From Isoetes taiwanensis (taxonomy: Eukaryota; Streptophyta; Lycopodiopsida; Isoetales; Isoetaceae), in assembly GCA_021234155.1 (NCBI GenBank), contig JAJEKV010000008.1, forward strand, positions 24,791,156 to 24,855,155: DNA of 64,000 bases. The letters run 5' to 3'. Of the stretch, positions 35,830-47,329 are shown piece after piece. The notes beneath the pieces were generated by a model. It was not told the origin of the DNA and did no database searches. It saw only the letters and a list, made by a program, of their open reading frames with translations. How positions within the stretch are numbered: position 1 is the first letter of the stretch; each line of letters begins with the position of its first letter. The position numbers and the translations under genes are program-made.

Positions 35830-38800
35830 TAAAAATCATAATCCATGTTCGCATCATCTTGCATAACTAAAATCTTATCTCAAAATGCATCCGCGAACCG
35901 TAAGCGAGGCATGCCGTGGGATGAGCCATCGAGATAAGAATCCATGGCGGGAGATAACCCTTAAAAAATAGATATAAAACTCGTATAAGATGGTTGTTGA
36001 AGCTCCAATTGTGATTTGGATGCCAAATCGTTGCATGGAAAAAAGTTTTAGAAATGAGCTGGAGAAGAAGCTATAGCAGATCGTGAGGAATATCACTTTA
36101 GAAATAGTTAAATTTGGGGCAAGATGGGTTCAATCTATGGGATCCAGTACAAAAAGAGCAGAGTACTACACAAGATTAAAAAAACCCCATTCCATAGGGT
36201 TTTTGAGGGAAAACCCTTGACAATAATAAGCTTATCGATGAATATGTACATAGTATACCATCAATGTTGGAGGGAAATGTGAATACCATTTTAGGCATTT
36301 CCAAAAGCACATGTAACGGCTCATTAGGTTGAATCGGATCAACATATTTTGCTCTGATCTGGACATATTTGAAGAGTAAAAGTGCCCATCTTATTCCCAT
36401 ATCACAACACTGAGAAATCCTAGTTTCACGTGGCTCACTGTCCCATCGACCTATTTCAATTCTACAATGATGTGCGCATGTTTGATGTGCACATGTTTGG
36501 ATAGATGCAATAGTTTGTCAGCTGGCTCTCGGTTTTCATCTTTTTCGAAACAAGCATTGGTTGAAGTGTGTCACTTTGATTGTAGATAACAATAGTATTA
36601 GCCTTGCAAATGGGAAACGTAGACGGTCCACTAAATCTCTTGCCTTACTTACTCTCTCCTTAGATTATTCAATCGATATACCATACCATTGCTAAAATCA
36701 TAGACAATGATATGATAGAATAGATGGAATGTAATAGAGCTGATATAATAATAGAGAATTAGAAGCATCATTGCATTTCCATCAGTTCCCTAGGACTACT
36801 ATTCATTAAAGCATTTGCAATTTCCAACCATCTCTAAGAAGGTCAATGGTGGACTTTAAATGTTAGACTTAGAAGTTTAGAACAATGAAGTAGCTTTGGC
36901 CCATCCAAGCCCCAATTGGAGTTCCCTAGGACTACTGCCCTTCTAAGCATTTGCAATTTTCAACCATCTCTAATCTGGGATAGATTGGAAAAATATAAGC
37001 TGAATTGATGCAAATTGAAGCAGGTCAAGTCTTTGAGTTCTTTCTGGGTAAGCTTATCTAAAGAAATAAATCTTGAAGTGATTTGGAATGCCCTGGTTTA
37101 TTCTTACCATTTCTTGCTGGTGGAAAGACTAAATTTGTGATTCAGATAAAGATCGGGTACTAATGCAATTTTGGTCTTCTTTAGCTTGTAATGCAAGTAG
37201 GTTGAACGGATTAGATTGGATTGGATTGGATTGGATTGGATTGGATTGTCGAGCTAGGATTTTGCTAAATTTGTGATTCAGAATAAAGATCAGTACTAAT
37301 GCAATTTTGGTCTTCTTTAGCTTGTAATGCAAGTAGGTTGAACGGATTAGATTGGATTGGATTGGATTGGATTGGATTGGATTGTCGAGCTAGGATTTTG
37401 CTGATATTTATACATCTTGCACCGAGAATTCAAGAGGCAGGGGCAGCTTCTATGAGCAGAGTGATAGGCTGCTCTTCTAACATTGGTCTATTTTTCTCTA
37501 TCATATTTTTAGTATCATGGTAAGAGGAGTAACGCAACTTGGTGATAAGGCTTGTCCACCTATCCCACTTAGAAGTGATGATGATTGTTTCACGGTGTCT
37601 TCTGCATATGGTCGAGGATGTATGGGCTCCTTCATCTCCACACAGTCGAGGATGTATAAGAGGAGTAACGGATAATGGTAGTGGAAGACGCCCTCTATAG
37701 GGTGACCCCTTCATTTTGATTCAGAGGATACTGAGAGTCAGGTTCTATGACCTCTATCTTATACCTCTTTTGTTTTTCGTGTTGCTCAATCCTATAAGTT
37801 TCAATTCATGGAGGATGAAGATGTTGAGGCTTCTCCTGTAGTAGTCCTTTATGAAAATTGAAACATTGTACTACGTACGTTTTATTATGTAAAAAAAACA
37901 AGGTGTTGCGCACGAGGAATTGCCTTCAGGTGGCCCGAGAGTGTCTTTTCATAGTTTCTGTGTTGTCGTTTCTGTTTCATCATTTTGTGTGGGTCTTTTT
38001 TATTTGAGCATACGGTCACCGTGTCGTTTTTTTAGCCCATGCGTTTTGATTAAGAAGCTATGCAAGTCAATTCATAGAACGCAAGGGGGACTTGAACCAC
38101 TACTAAAATAATTTTATGCACTGCAAGAAATGCTTTGGGTAATACAACTAACAATACACACAATTATCGTTCCAAGTTAGAAGATGAGGAAGAGGAGGAG
38201 GAGGAAGAGGAGTTGTTATGAATCAGAAGGCTAGATAGGAAAGTGGCAGAAAAGGAAGGCAAGTTGCCCAACCTTGAATCTCAAACATTGTATAAGTGCG
38301 TACTTGTTTGCAAAGATAACACAAGATACGACTGAAAATGGAACATAAAATATGCCAGCTAACTATTTAGTATAAGTGAAAACTTGTTTGCAAAGATAAC
38401 ACAGGGTACAAAATGAAAATAGAAAATGAAATATGGACGTGGCAAACACGAACATAGAGATCTATACATCATAAAACAAGAAGCTACCTTCCTTCTGTTT
38501 AATGGCTCATGCCAAGTTCATATGGCCTTCCCAAGCTGTGCAAGTAACGATTCTGTGCTTTAAGCTAGGCAGCAGGCTTGGTTCACATGATAAACTGCAA
38601 CATTGTTATAGATCCTTTGTCATCAGAGAAGCTAAGCCCAAACCTGAGTAGCTAGCCCCGCGTATGCCCACCCCCTTGAACAATGGCTGCTGTTGTTGGC
38701 ATGCGTAGCAGCTTTCAGGATGCCAAGAAGCGCTGCAGCAATTTGAGCCCATGTGACTTCGCCTTCAATACCTAGACATGACTGAGGAACTTTCTATTCT

Positions 38801-39180
38801 CTTTATATTTGCCTCCTGTTTGCAATCCAACACTTTTACAACATTGGAAAAAAAGTATTGGCATTTATCTCAAAAAAATAATTGGTACATAGGCCCATCA
38901 TGGATAATTTGATGTATTTTCTAAATCCAACCAGATTTTAGGGGTCAAAGCTGGACAAAGTGTGACAAAATAGAGTTCATAATTGCTTTCATTTCTTGCA
39001 GCTTTCAACACTTTTCTCATTGATTATCTTCATGAGAATTCTTCCTCCATCTTGAAAATCATGGAACTTTCTTAACTTCTCGAGAACAAGCATGTCCTGA
39101 TCCCCTTATCCACATAAATCAGTCTCTAATTCTTGTAAATCTATTCTCTATTGTACACAATTTGACAATTTTTTCAATTT
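35830..39180. other. No gene recognised
   Basis: This is AT-rich intergenic DNA. It contains an ATTGG-type pentanucleotide microsatellite at about 37208-37250, repeated at 37344-37386 inside a 136-bp-offset duplication (37131/37267). Further 136-bp-offset pairs lie at 36784/36920 (imperfect) and 37521/37657 (short). There is also a diverged pair with an 80-bp offset at 38291/38371 and a GA-rich run at about 38176-38212. No domain-bearing frame was found. Confidence 0.5.
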
Positions 39181-39184
39181 ATTT

Positions 39185-40440
39185 TCTGGTTTTTTGTAAG
39201 TCACAATGTTTGTATATATGTACCAGACTTAAAAATGAGATCTTCATGACTTCATTGCTCAACTATCTTTCCACTTCGTAGAACTGCAATAATATCTGCA
39301 TTTTTTATTGTAGATAACCTATGTGCTACCATCACTTTGTCCTATCACTCATGCTATGGTCCAATGCAGCATGAACAATCTTTTCAGACTGTGGACCAAT
39401 GCAGTAGTTCATCAAGCAACAATATTGCTGGATTTTTTTTTAAATTGCCTTGGAATAGCAACGCGTTGCTTTTGCCCGCCATATAACTGCACTCTCCTCT
39501 CCCCTACATCTATTTTATAATCATCAGTTAATCCACTTATGCATGTATGAGCGTTAGCTGCCTTGGCTGCTTCAACAACCTCGCTTTCTGTTGCTTTATG
39601 TTTACTATATAGAATGTTCTCGTATATAGTAGTAGCAAAAAGTAGTAGCTCATGTTGCAACAAGCCAATATGCTGTCTCAAAGACCTCAGATTTACCCTT
39701 TTAATATCCCATACATCAATCAAAACCTTTCCAGATACTGGATCGTAAAATCTACTTATGACATCAATAATAGAGCTTTTGCCTGAACCACTGGATTCAG
39801 AAGTGCAATGCTCCTACGAGCATAGACTTTTAAGTTCAGATCCTCAAAAACCAAGATATCATGCCTCATTGGGTAAACAAAGCTGACATGTCTTAATCCA
39901 ATTTCACCATTAACATGAGCAAAATTTGACATCTTTGAATCATCTGAGGCAATTTCTATTTTATACTCTAGAATGTAAAAAACTGAGCCTATTGTATCTG
40001 ACCCTTTGATTATATCCAGAGCGAGAGCATGTGTCTTGACAACCTTAAAAGCAGTAAATATGAGCACAAAACTCTTCATTATTGGACTGAATGATACCCT
40101 GCCTTTTCTAACCAGCTCTGATGCATACCAAAGTGCTAGACCATATGAACTATATAGAAAACACTGTGATAGCCCATATCAAAGACCAGCAATCTACCCT
40201 CAAACAGAGGAGCTACTTTTAGGTCCATCCAATTCACAATAAAGAATGAGAATGAGAATGAGAATGATTTTTTATCTTCCAATTCACAATAAAGAGAACC
40301 ACACTAAAAGTAGCAACAGTGCAAATATTGGCCATGGCCTCGCTTGCTATCATTATAGCTCTACAATATGCCTTGTTCAAATCCATGCTAAAACCTTTTA
40401 AGAAAAGATGATATACAAAGCAGAGCATTTTGTCCCATGA
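39185..40440 (-). pseudogene. ABCB (MDR/PGP) transporter pseudogene, C-terminal part
   Basis: ABCB proteins are ATP-driven membrane exporters; in plants several move auxin or secondary metabolites. Reading the minus strand: an exon with GFSMDLNKAYCRAIMIASEA and ICTVATFS after an AG acceptor near 40405, a membrane segment with FLYSSYGLALWYASELVRKG, then the nucleotide-binding domain. Walker A (SGSGKSSII) is intact but sits one frame off from the preceding RRSIALL. The ABC signature is [11 protein letters not shown] instead of LSGGQ. Walker B (AILLLDE) is followed by a frameshift. The C terminus (STIKNADIIAVLRSGKIVEQ in broken frames) ends near 39185. The upstream part lies beyond the copia insertion at 46.3-46.6 kb. 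Non-functional as written. Confidence 0.85.
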
Positions 40441-40615
40441 TTACATGCAGAAAAATATGGAATAGATAGATAGATAGTATTTCTATCATTATAGCTCTAC
40501 AATATGCCTTGTTCAAATCCATGCTAAAACCTTTTAAGAAAAGATGATATACAAAGCAGAGCATTTTGTCCCATGATTACATGCAGAAAAATATGGAATA
40601 GATAGATAGATAGTA
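40347..40615. repeat. 136-bp tandem duplication within the ABCB intron/exon edge
   Basis: The block from CTATCATTATAGCTCTACAA at 40347 repeats at 40483 with the same trailing GATA microsatellite. It duplicates the start of the GFSMDL exon and its upstream intron. Confidence 0.9.
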
Positions 40616-40678
40616 TTTTAACGCCACGCCGAACTCGAGACCTATAGTTGCTAGACCTAGTGTATTACCACTAGACTA
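40616..40678 (-). mobile_element. tRNA-like SINE head fragment interrupted by the copia element
   Basis: On the minus strand the sequence reads TAGTCTAGTGGTAATACACT, a good pol III A-box context (TRGYNNAGTGG type), followed about 30 nt later by GTCTCGAGTTCGGCGTGG, a weak B-box. The part upstream of TAGTC continues across the copia insertion at 46318 as GGTGCGTCTGGGCGTTTAG. The whole resembles the 5' head of a tRNA-derived SINE or a decayed tRNA-like sequence. No poly-A end was found. Confidence 0.4.
40674..40678. other. Target-site duplication, left copy (GACTA)
   Basis: GACTA immediately precedes the TG of the copia 5' LTR at 40679 and recurs at 46318-46322 right after its terminal CA. Confidence 0.9.
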
Positions 40679-41470
40679 TGTAAATTATTTGAATGATTAT
40701 GTCATCACACAGGTTTGCATGGTTAATCATTGATGATGCACTTGGTGACAGAGTATTTGTCAACATACAGGTTAAAAGTTCTTACAGATTAAAGGGTCAC
40801 TGAACATTGGACAGTTCCAGGCAGACAAATGCAGGTATTTAACAAGAGAGAATTGTGGTAAGAACCATAGAAATACAAAAGTGAATATTGTTAATGGTTG
40901 AAGTCATTTGCAATGGTCGAGACCATTAAACTGTATATTGTTGCCGAGACCATTGAACTGGTTATTAAAAACAGATGGAGGCAAATGAAATTCAAATTTA
41001 GAAGTCCCTATGTGCAAGGGGAAGGCTACACGAATGCCACAGAGGCCGGGATCATGCCATAGCGGCCGGATCCGGCCCTATAAAACCAGAAGATGTATAG
41101 TAAACAGGGCGTTGGAACACTTTGTATATTTATCGTTTGCAGTTCTATGTGTTGAAAAAGGTTTTCTTATATTTGAAGCTCTGAATATTGCTAAAGGTTC
41201 GATTGATTATATAAGAAGAGTGTGCTCGAAATTACAATGGTTTAAATTATCTTGTGATAATAAGCATATTGCAAACTTGATTGCTTTGAGATAAGTGTTC
41301 TTGCTAGGTGTTCTCTCTGAATATTGCTAAAGGTTCGATTGATTATATAAGAAGAGTGTGCTCAAAATTACAATGGTTTAAATTATCTTGTGATAATAAG
41401 CATATTGCAAACTTGATTGCTTTGAGATAAGTGTTCTTGCTAGGTGTTCTTGTTTTGCCCATAATCTTCA
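40679..41470 (+). repeat. Copia 5' LTR
   Basis: It begins TGTAAATT and ends AATCTTCA, giving TG...CA termini. A TATA box (TATAAAA) lies at 41079 in a GC-rich setting, the likely promoter of the element. The 3' half carries a 136-bp duplication (41179/41315, one mismatch) absent from the 3' LTR. Confidence 0.9.
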
Positions 41471-41472
41471 TT

Positions 41473-41486
41473 TGGTATCGATTTAA
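41473..41486 (+). other. Copia primer-binding site
   Basis: TGGTATCGATTTAA starts two bases after the 5' LTR. Its first seven bases match the initiator Met tRNA complement used by plant copia elements, but the match then degrades. Confidence 0.65.
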
Positions 41487-41499
41487 CAATGACAACAAG

Positions 41500-42490
41500 G
41501 TTCTAAGGTGCGGGATTACTAAGTGCGGTCGGTGTATAATGGTGGTTCAGGTTTCAGTGTGGAAAGATCAAATTCAACATATTCTAGATGTTGAGGATCT
41601 TTGGGAAATTGTTGATCCAACTAAAGCGGCATGTGGTAGATACTTAGTGTGGCACATCCAAGAATATGGCAGCCGAGAGTCACCCGTTGAGGTGATGATG
41701 CGGTTCGAGGACCTCTCGGGTGGTGGTAGGTCCGCTTTGCAAGGATCTGTGAGAAAGAATTGTACAAACAGCAAAAACTTCATCACAGATTGATGTTTTA
41801 GAGAAGGAATTGAGAAATTTGAAATATAATGAAGATGAAGAGGTTTCAGATTTCTTCAATAAATTCGATAATCTCGTAGCAGATTTAGATGGTGCAGGAG
41901 TTGCTTTAACTGAAAGGTACTTGGTACTAGCAATTGCTAGGGCAGTAAATTATAATCCTCAGCTGTCCCTTTTGATTAGGAATGTGGTAAGAGTAGGGAA
42001 GAAGCCGAAAATATGCTAAGAACAGAAATAGAATAAAACAAATTGATGAAGGAAGAAGATAATGCTGCTGAAATTTTATATGCTGGAAGGAAGAAGAAGC
42101 CTCAGGGTGATAAAACAGTGTGTTACAACTGCTATGAGGCAGGGCACATTAAACCAAACTGCCCTAAACTTAAACAAGAAATTATGTGCTACAATTGCAA
42201 AGGGAAAGGACATATAGCTGCTAAGTGTCCTAGTCCAAAAGAAAAAGAATATGGCAGAGGAAGAGGAAGAGGGCGAGATGCAAGAGGAAGAGGATATTTT
42301 TCTGGAAGGAGAGGAGGAGCAGCTGGGATACATATCACTCAGGAGAAGACTGAAGCAAAAGAAAAAGAAGAAACAAGTGATGATGAGGTACATTGCATTT
42401 GCTCATTAAATAGCATTGATCCACAAACTAATGAGAAAAATTCTGTGATTGTAGTTGATAGTGGAGCTGAGAACTCAGGAGAAGACTGAA
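41500..42490 (+). pseudogene. Copia gag with two zinc knuckles
   Basis: Gag packages element RNA. Capsid-like segments come first: WKDQIQHILDVEDLWEIVDP near 41563, then EVSDFFNKFDNLVADLDGAG near 41837. Two CCHC knuckles follow, CYNCYEAGHIKPNC at 42121 and CYNCKGKGHIAAKC at 42187, both with the canonical C-X2-C-X4-H-X4-C spacing. An Arg/Gly-rich tail (GRGRGRGRDARGRG) follows. Frame breaks lie near 41790 and 42020. The tail runs into the protease through a 136-bp duplication. Confidence 0.9.
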
Positions 42491-42620
42491 GCAAAAGAAA
42501 AAGAAGAAACAAGTGATGATGAGGTACATTGCATTTGCTCATTAAATAGCATTGATCCACAAACTAATGAGAAAAATTCTGTGATTGTAGTTGATAGTGG
42601 AGCTGAGAGATCAAGAAGCA
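42337..42620 (+). pseudogene. Copia protease start, duplicated at 136 bp
   Basis: The retropepsin active-site segment VIVVDSGAE appears twice, near 42450 and 42586, because the block 42337-42472 is repeated at 42473-42608. Since 136 is not a multiple of three, the second copy falls in a different frame. The rest of the protease near 42620-42780 is only weakly recognisable. Confidence 0.8.
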
Positions 42621-42779
42621 CGATCTCTGGACATGCTCAAAGATAAAAAATCAGCCAAATCAAAACATGTGCAAGTGGGGAATGGAGAATTGCAAAGGGT
42701 TGAAGGATGTGGAATGTTGCAACGGTGCGCTTGACCTTGATGGAAATGTTGTAAATATTGAAAATGTACTGTGGTTCCC

Positions 42780-43735
42780 AGTTTGATAAAAAATTTAGTC
42801 TCAAGATGTCGGGCTTAGTAGATCTTGGTTACAAAATCTTCTTTGAGAAGAGAATATGTAAAATCTTTATGGAGAATAAACTGAAATTTTTGGCAAGACG
42901 TGTTGGAAATTTGTTTCAAATTGAAAATGGCCCTATTGATGGAATTAATGCAATAATGTTATTGATTTGGATACTTGGCATAATAGGTTTGCACACACAT
43001 TATAATAATGTGAAATTCATGGCAAAAAAGGGACTCATAGCATGCAATGTGGAGGAAAATCATAAATGCATATGTGAAGGATGTATGCTAGGCAAGATAA
43101 CTCGATTACCATTTGATACTGCTTGGCTCGAAAATCACAAGCTCTTGAAGCTTTTAAGATGTATGTTTCAGAAATGGAAAGGCAAACAAGCAGAAAAGTA
43201 AAGTGCATAAGGTCAGATAGAGGAGGAGAATATTTGTCTGCACAGTTTAGATCCTATTGTATAACTAAAGGAATCAGGAGACAGTTGACATGCAGGTATA
43301 CACCACAGCAAAACGGAGTTGCTGAGAGAAAGAATAGGACATTACTTGATGCAGTTAGATCAATGTTAAAGTCTTCAGGTCTGCCAAATTATTTGTGGGA
43401 GGAAGCATTAAAAACAGCAATTTATGTGCAAAATAGGCTTCCAACTTCTAGCCTAAAAGGTAATATACCAGAATTAGTTTGGTCAAACAAAGAGATCAAT
43501 GTTAAAGTCTTCAGGTCTGCCAAATTATTTGTGGGAGGAAGCATTAAAAACAGCAATTTATGTGCAAAATAGGCTTCCAACTTCTAGCCTAAAAGGTAAT
43601 ATACCAGAATTAGTGTGGTCAAACAAAGAGAATATAGATTATGACATGTTCAAATGCTATGGTTGTCTCGGATACATTCATGTGCCAAAAGAGTTGAGAA
43701 AGAAATTGGATAATAAATTTTGAACTAGGATATTT
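42780..43735 (+). pseudogene. Copia integrase, internally deleted and duplicated
   Basis: A GAG-pre-integrase-like segment is split over frames: the histidine-bearing part near 42975 and CEGCMLGKITRLPF near 43077. Normally about 60 residues carrying the first catalytic Asp follow, but here the sequence jumps directly to EAFKMYVSEMERQTSRKVK. The second Asp is present in RSDRGGEYLS near 43215, and the third catalytic acid in TPQQNGVAERKNRT near 43303. The segment MLKSSGLPNYLWEEALKTAI appears twice at a 136-bp offset (43363 and 43499). The end reads YGCLGYIHVPKELRKKL near 43660. Inactive as written. Confidence 0.9.
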
Positions 43736-44089
43736 TGTGGGATATGATGAGCAAAGCAAAGCATATAGAATGTTGATAATGATGATGATGAATAAGAAGA
43801 TAAGTCGTGATGTGGTTTTTGATGAACAAACTTATTACAAAGATAGACACAAAGAAAAACAAGATGATGGAGATAGTAACATGGACAGATCTGCCAACAA
43901 TAATACTCAAGATGTGCAGCAGGAAAAAACAAAAAGAAGAAAAACCCAAGTAGAGAAACTAAAGGAAACAAAAAGCAAGCTTAAGTGAAGAAAAGGGGGA
44001 TGATGGAGATAGTAACATGGACAGATCTGCCAACAATAATACTCAAGATGTGCAGCAGGAAAAAACAAAAAGAAGAAAAACCCATATCC

Positions 44090-45590
44090 CAACATCTTAT
44101 GAAGAAGCAATGAACAGTACGGAAAAAGATTTGTGGATTCAAGCAATGAAGGAGGAGATAAAGTCATTTGATGATACTGGTACATATGATATTGTACAAA
44201 AACCAGAGAATACAAACATTGTAGGGAATAAATGGATCTACAGAATTAAGACAAATAGTGATGGCTCAAAAAGATTCAAAGCAAGATTAGTGGCACAGGG
44301 GTTCTCACAGAAAAAAGGGAAAGATTACAACGAGATTTTTTCTCCAGTTGTTAAGTTGACAAGCCTAAGAGTGATATTAGCAATTGCAAATGCACTGAAT
44401 CTAGAATTAAATCATATGGATGTAAAAACGGCTTTTCTAAATGCTGACCTTAAGGAGGATATCTTCATGAAGCAGCCTGCAGGTTATGAAGATAATAGTT
44501 CAAGTGTTTGGAAATTAAGAAAAGCAGTATATGGGCTGAGGCAATCTCCTAGAGAATGGTATTTCTGCATAGACAACTTTTTGAGAGTACAAAGATTTGA
44601 AAGATTGCAAAATGATGGAAACTTATATAGATTCAAAGATGGAGAGAATTTTTGCTTGATTGCCTTATATGTAGACGATTGTATAATGGTGTCTAATAAT
44701 CCGAGAACTCTACTTTTTGAGAGTACAAAGATTTGAAAGATTGCAAAATGGACGGATCTTGGAGAATTGAAGCAATTTTTGGGAATTGAGGTATGTAGAG
44801 ATAGGGATAAAGGTATTTTGACACTAAAGCAGGGCAGACATGTACAGAATATGCTAAAAAGATTTCATTTACAAAATGCAAAAGTGGCAAAAACACCAAT
44901 TGTGGCTGGTCACAAATTAACTGATCATATTCAGTGTGATGCAGATATAAAGGGAATGGAAAATGTTCCATACAGGGAAATTGTAGGTTGCTTACTCTAC
45001 TTGTCTAACAATACACGGCCTGGCAAAAACACCAATTGTATGTGCTTAGCAGATATTGTAGTAATCCAACCAGAAGGCATTGGGAGGCAGCAAAACATAT
45101 CTTAAGATATCTTAAAGGAACTGAGAACTATGGGATCACATTTACCTCTGATGATTTAAGTCTTCATAGCTATAGTGATGCAGATTGGGGAGGGGATAGA
45201 AGCACAAGAAAGTCTACCTCAGGATACGTTGTCTTTCTTGGAGGAGGAGTAATTACATGGAGAAGTAAGAAACAAAATGCTGTGGCTATGTCATCAGCTG
45301 AAGCTGAATATGCAGCTAGCTCACTATTATCTAAAGAACTTGTTTGGTTGAGAAGACTGTTAGAAGAACTTGGCTTTAAGCAAAATCAGCCCACAATGAT
45401 TATGACTGACAGTATGAGCTGCATAGCAATTGTAAAAAATCCTGTACAACATGAGCGTACCAAACACATTGAACTAGATGTTCATTTATTCGAGACATGG
45501 CAGAAAAAGGATACATACAGATGTCTTATGTTAACACAAATTTGCAGATTGCTGACATATTTAAATTGTAAAAAATCCTGTACAACATGA
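44090..45590 (+). pseudogene. Copia reverse transcriptase and RNase H
   Basis: RT begins IPTSYEEAMNSTEKDLW and includes GNKWIYRIK, RFKARLVAQGF, HMDVKTAFLNADL, the VYGLRQSPREWY motif and the catalytic YVDDCIMVS near 44672. After a short foreign patch at 44717 it resumes with TDLGELKQFLGIEV. RNase H shows SDADWGGDRSTRKSTSGY near 45173, AEAEYAA and TDSMSCIAIVKNP, so its usual acidic residues are present. Three short patches (44717, 45022, 45564) replace expected sequence with text from 136 bp upstream, without changing length by more than one base. The first creates the only in-frame stop near the RT centre. Confidence 0.93.
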
Positions 45591-45640
45591 GCGTACCAAA
45601 CACATTGAACTAAGTTACTGAAAGTTGTTAACCTGTGTGC

Positions 45641-45651
45641 TGAAGGAGGAG
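45641..45651 (+). other. Copia polypurine tract
   Basis: TGAAGGAGGAG directly precedes TGTAAATT of the 3' LTR. The same junction recurs at 45777-45787 because of the 136-bp duplication starting at 45612. Confidence 0.85.
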
Positions 45652-46317
45652 TGTAAATTATTTGAATGATTATGTCATCACACAGGCTTGCATGGTTAAT
45701 CATTGATGATGCACTTGGTGACAGAGTATTTGTCAGAGATAAGCTCAAAGTTACTGAAAGTTGTTAACCTGTGTGCTGAAGGAGGAGTGTAAATTATTTG
45801 AATGATTATGTCATCACACAGGCTTGCATGGTTAATCATTGATGATGCACTTGGTGACAGAGTATTTGTCAACATACAGGTTAAAAGTTCTTACAGATTA
45901 AAGGGTCCTTTGAACATTGGGACAGTTCAAAAGTGCACAAATGCGTGTATTTAACAAGAGAGGGCAAATGAAATTCAAATTTAGAAGTCCCTATGTGCAA
46001 GGGGAAGGCTACACGAATGCCACAGAGGCCGGGATCATGCCATAGCGGCCGGATCCGGCCCTATAAAACCAGAAGATGTATAGTAAACAGGGCGTTGGAA
46101 CACTTTGTATATAAATTTAGTGCAGTTCTATGTGTTGAAAAAGGTTTTCTTATATTTGAAGCTCTGAATATTGCTAAAGGTTCGATTGATTATATAAGAA
46201 GAGTGTGCTCGAAATTACAATGGTTTAAATTATCTTGTGATAATAAGCATATTGCAAACTTGATTGCTTTGAGATAAGTGTTCTTGCTAGGTGTTCTTGT
46301 TTTGCCCATAATCTTCA
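45652..46317 (+). repeat. Copia 3' LTR
   Basis: It begins TGTAAATTATTTG and ends CCCATAATCTTCA, matching the 5' LTR. It contains a duplicated first part (second start at 45788) and the same TATA box near 46062. It lacks the 126-bp segment seen in the 5' LTR. Confidence 0.9.
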
Positions 46318-46640
46318 GACTAAACGCCCAGACGCACCAATCATAAGGGGAAAAAGTGCCAATATTACAAGAGTAAGTCTCCATTGCAACACAAATGCCA
46401 TAATGAAGCCAGTAAACTCAGTAACTATCTGTGCAAAATTTTGTACAAGTGCAGACATGTGATCGCCAACTGCAGCTCTCACCATACTTGATCTAAAGGT
46501 AGCCTTGATGATAACAGGCTACTATTATTCTCTTCTATATCGAATCATCCAACTTCATTGCACAATATTGCTCTCACTTTCTCGGAGCCGTACACATAGC
46601 TTATGACTAGCTCCTTCTCTTAAGAAGTAACACGATAAAT
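46318..46640 (-). pseudogene. ABCB transporter pseudogene, upstream part
   Basis: This is the continuation of the ABCB pseudogene on the far side of the copia insertion. Minus-strand segments, in shifting frames, read ILCNEVGWFDIEENNSSLLS near 46550 and VRAAVGDHMSALVQNFAQIV near 46460, then FIMAFVLQWRLTLVILALFP toward 46340. These match the second transmembrane domain just before the GFS exon at 40.4 kb. The first five bases are the right copy of the GACTA target duplication. No N-terminal half of the transporter is visible before the SDP1-like gene begins. Confidence 0.8.
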
Positions 46641-47329
46641 AAACCTCTTCTAAGAGGGCCACCTTTTCTGACATCAAATTTGCCACTGTCTTCTTATGAC
46701 ACTTTCCTTCTTTTTTTTTTAAATCCAACTATACAACCATACAATAGGAATGTAACTAGTGTTGGCAAAAACTCTATGCACTTATGAGACAATCATGCAA
46801 GAAGAAAAATACAAGCATTTTATGACAAAATGCAAATATATTTCTTGTGCTTCTTTAGGGGGATAAGATCAAATTCTAAATACTAACTTTTAGAAATGAT
46901 AATTGCAGTTCCCAACCCAGAACTTCTGTTGTGGGTAAAGAAGACACTACAACTCTCTGTGTAAAAGAGGCACTACAGTTCTATAGCAGCTAAGTGCAGG
47001 CCATTCTTTTTTATAACTGAGTTAGGACTGCATGGTATAAGAAGCAGCAAATAGATTATTTGTTGGCTTGATGCAAAGAGAGGTTAAAATGAGGTCCTTC
47101 ACAGAACCTATTCTCCTGGATTTGCATTCTTGGTCTGCATGCAAATAAACAGAATAATGCTTATGCTTGTGGCTCCCCATATTTGTTCCGTTACTTGGTT
47201 GCAAAATGATTTTGTTCCTTTATTTGGTTGCAAAATGAATAGAATACTAATTAGAAACCTAAAGTGTCCAATTTCATCAGCATGGCCTGATTTTCTCTCT
47301 GGCAATCCTTCTGCAATCACATCCATGTC

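Larger units (their letters stand above)
40679..46317 (+). mobile_element. Ty1/copia retrotransposon, full-length with target-site duplication
   Basis: The element starts TGTAAATTATTTG and ends CCCATAATCTTCA, flanked by a perfect GACTA duplication. The order gag, protease, integrase, reverse transcriptase, RNase H on the plus strand is Ty1/copia. It interrupts an ABCB pseudogene oriented the other way. The LTRs are nearly identical apart from a 126-bp segment (about 40850-40978) present only in the 5' LTR and a 136-bp duplication in each. The close LTR match implies a recent insertion. Most internal frameshifts coincide with 136-bp-offset duplications, so the true element may be much less damaged than it looks. 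Confidence 0.95.

Noticed and set aside
38040-38105. tRNA gene on the minus strand
   Set aside because: A GGTTCAAGTCCC T-arm-like string is present, but no matching acceptor stem, D-arm or anticodon arm folds around it.
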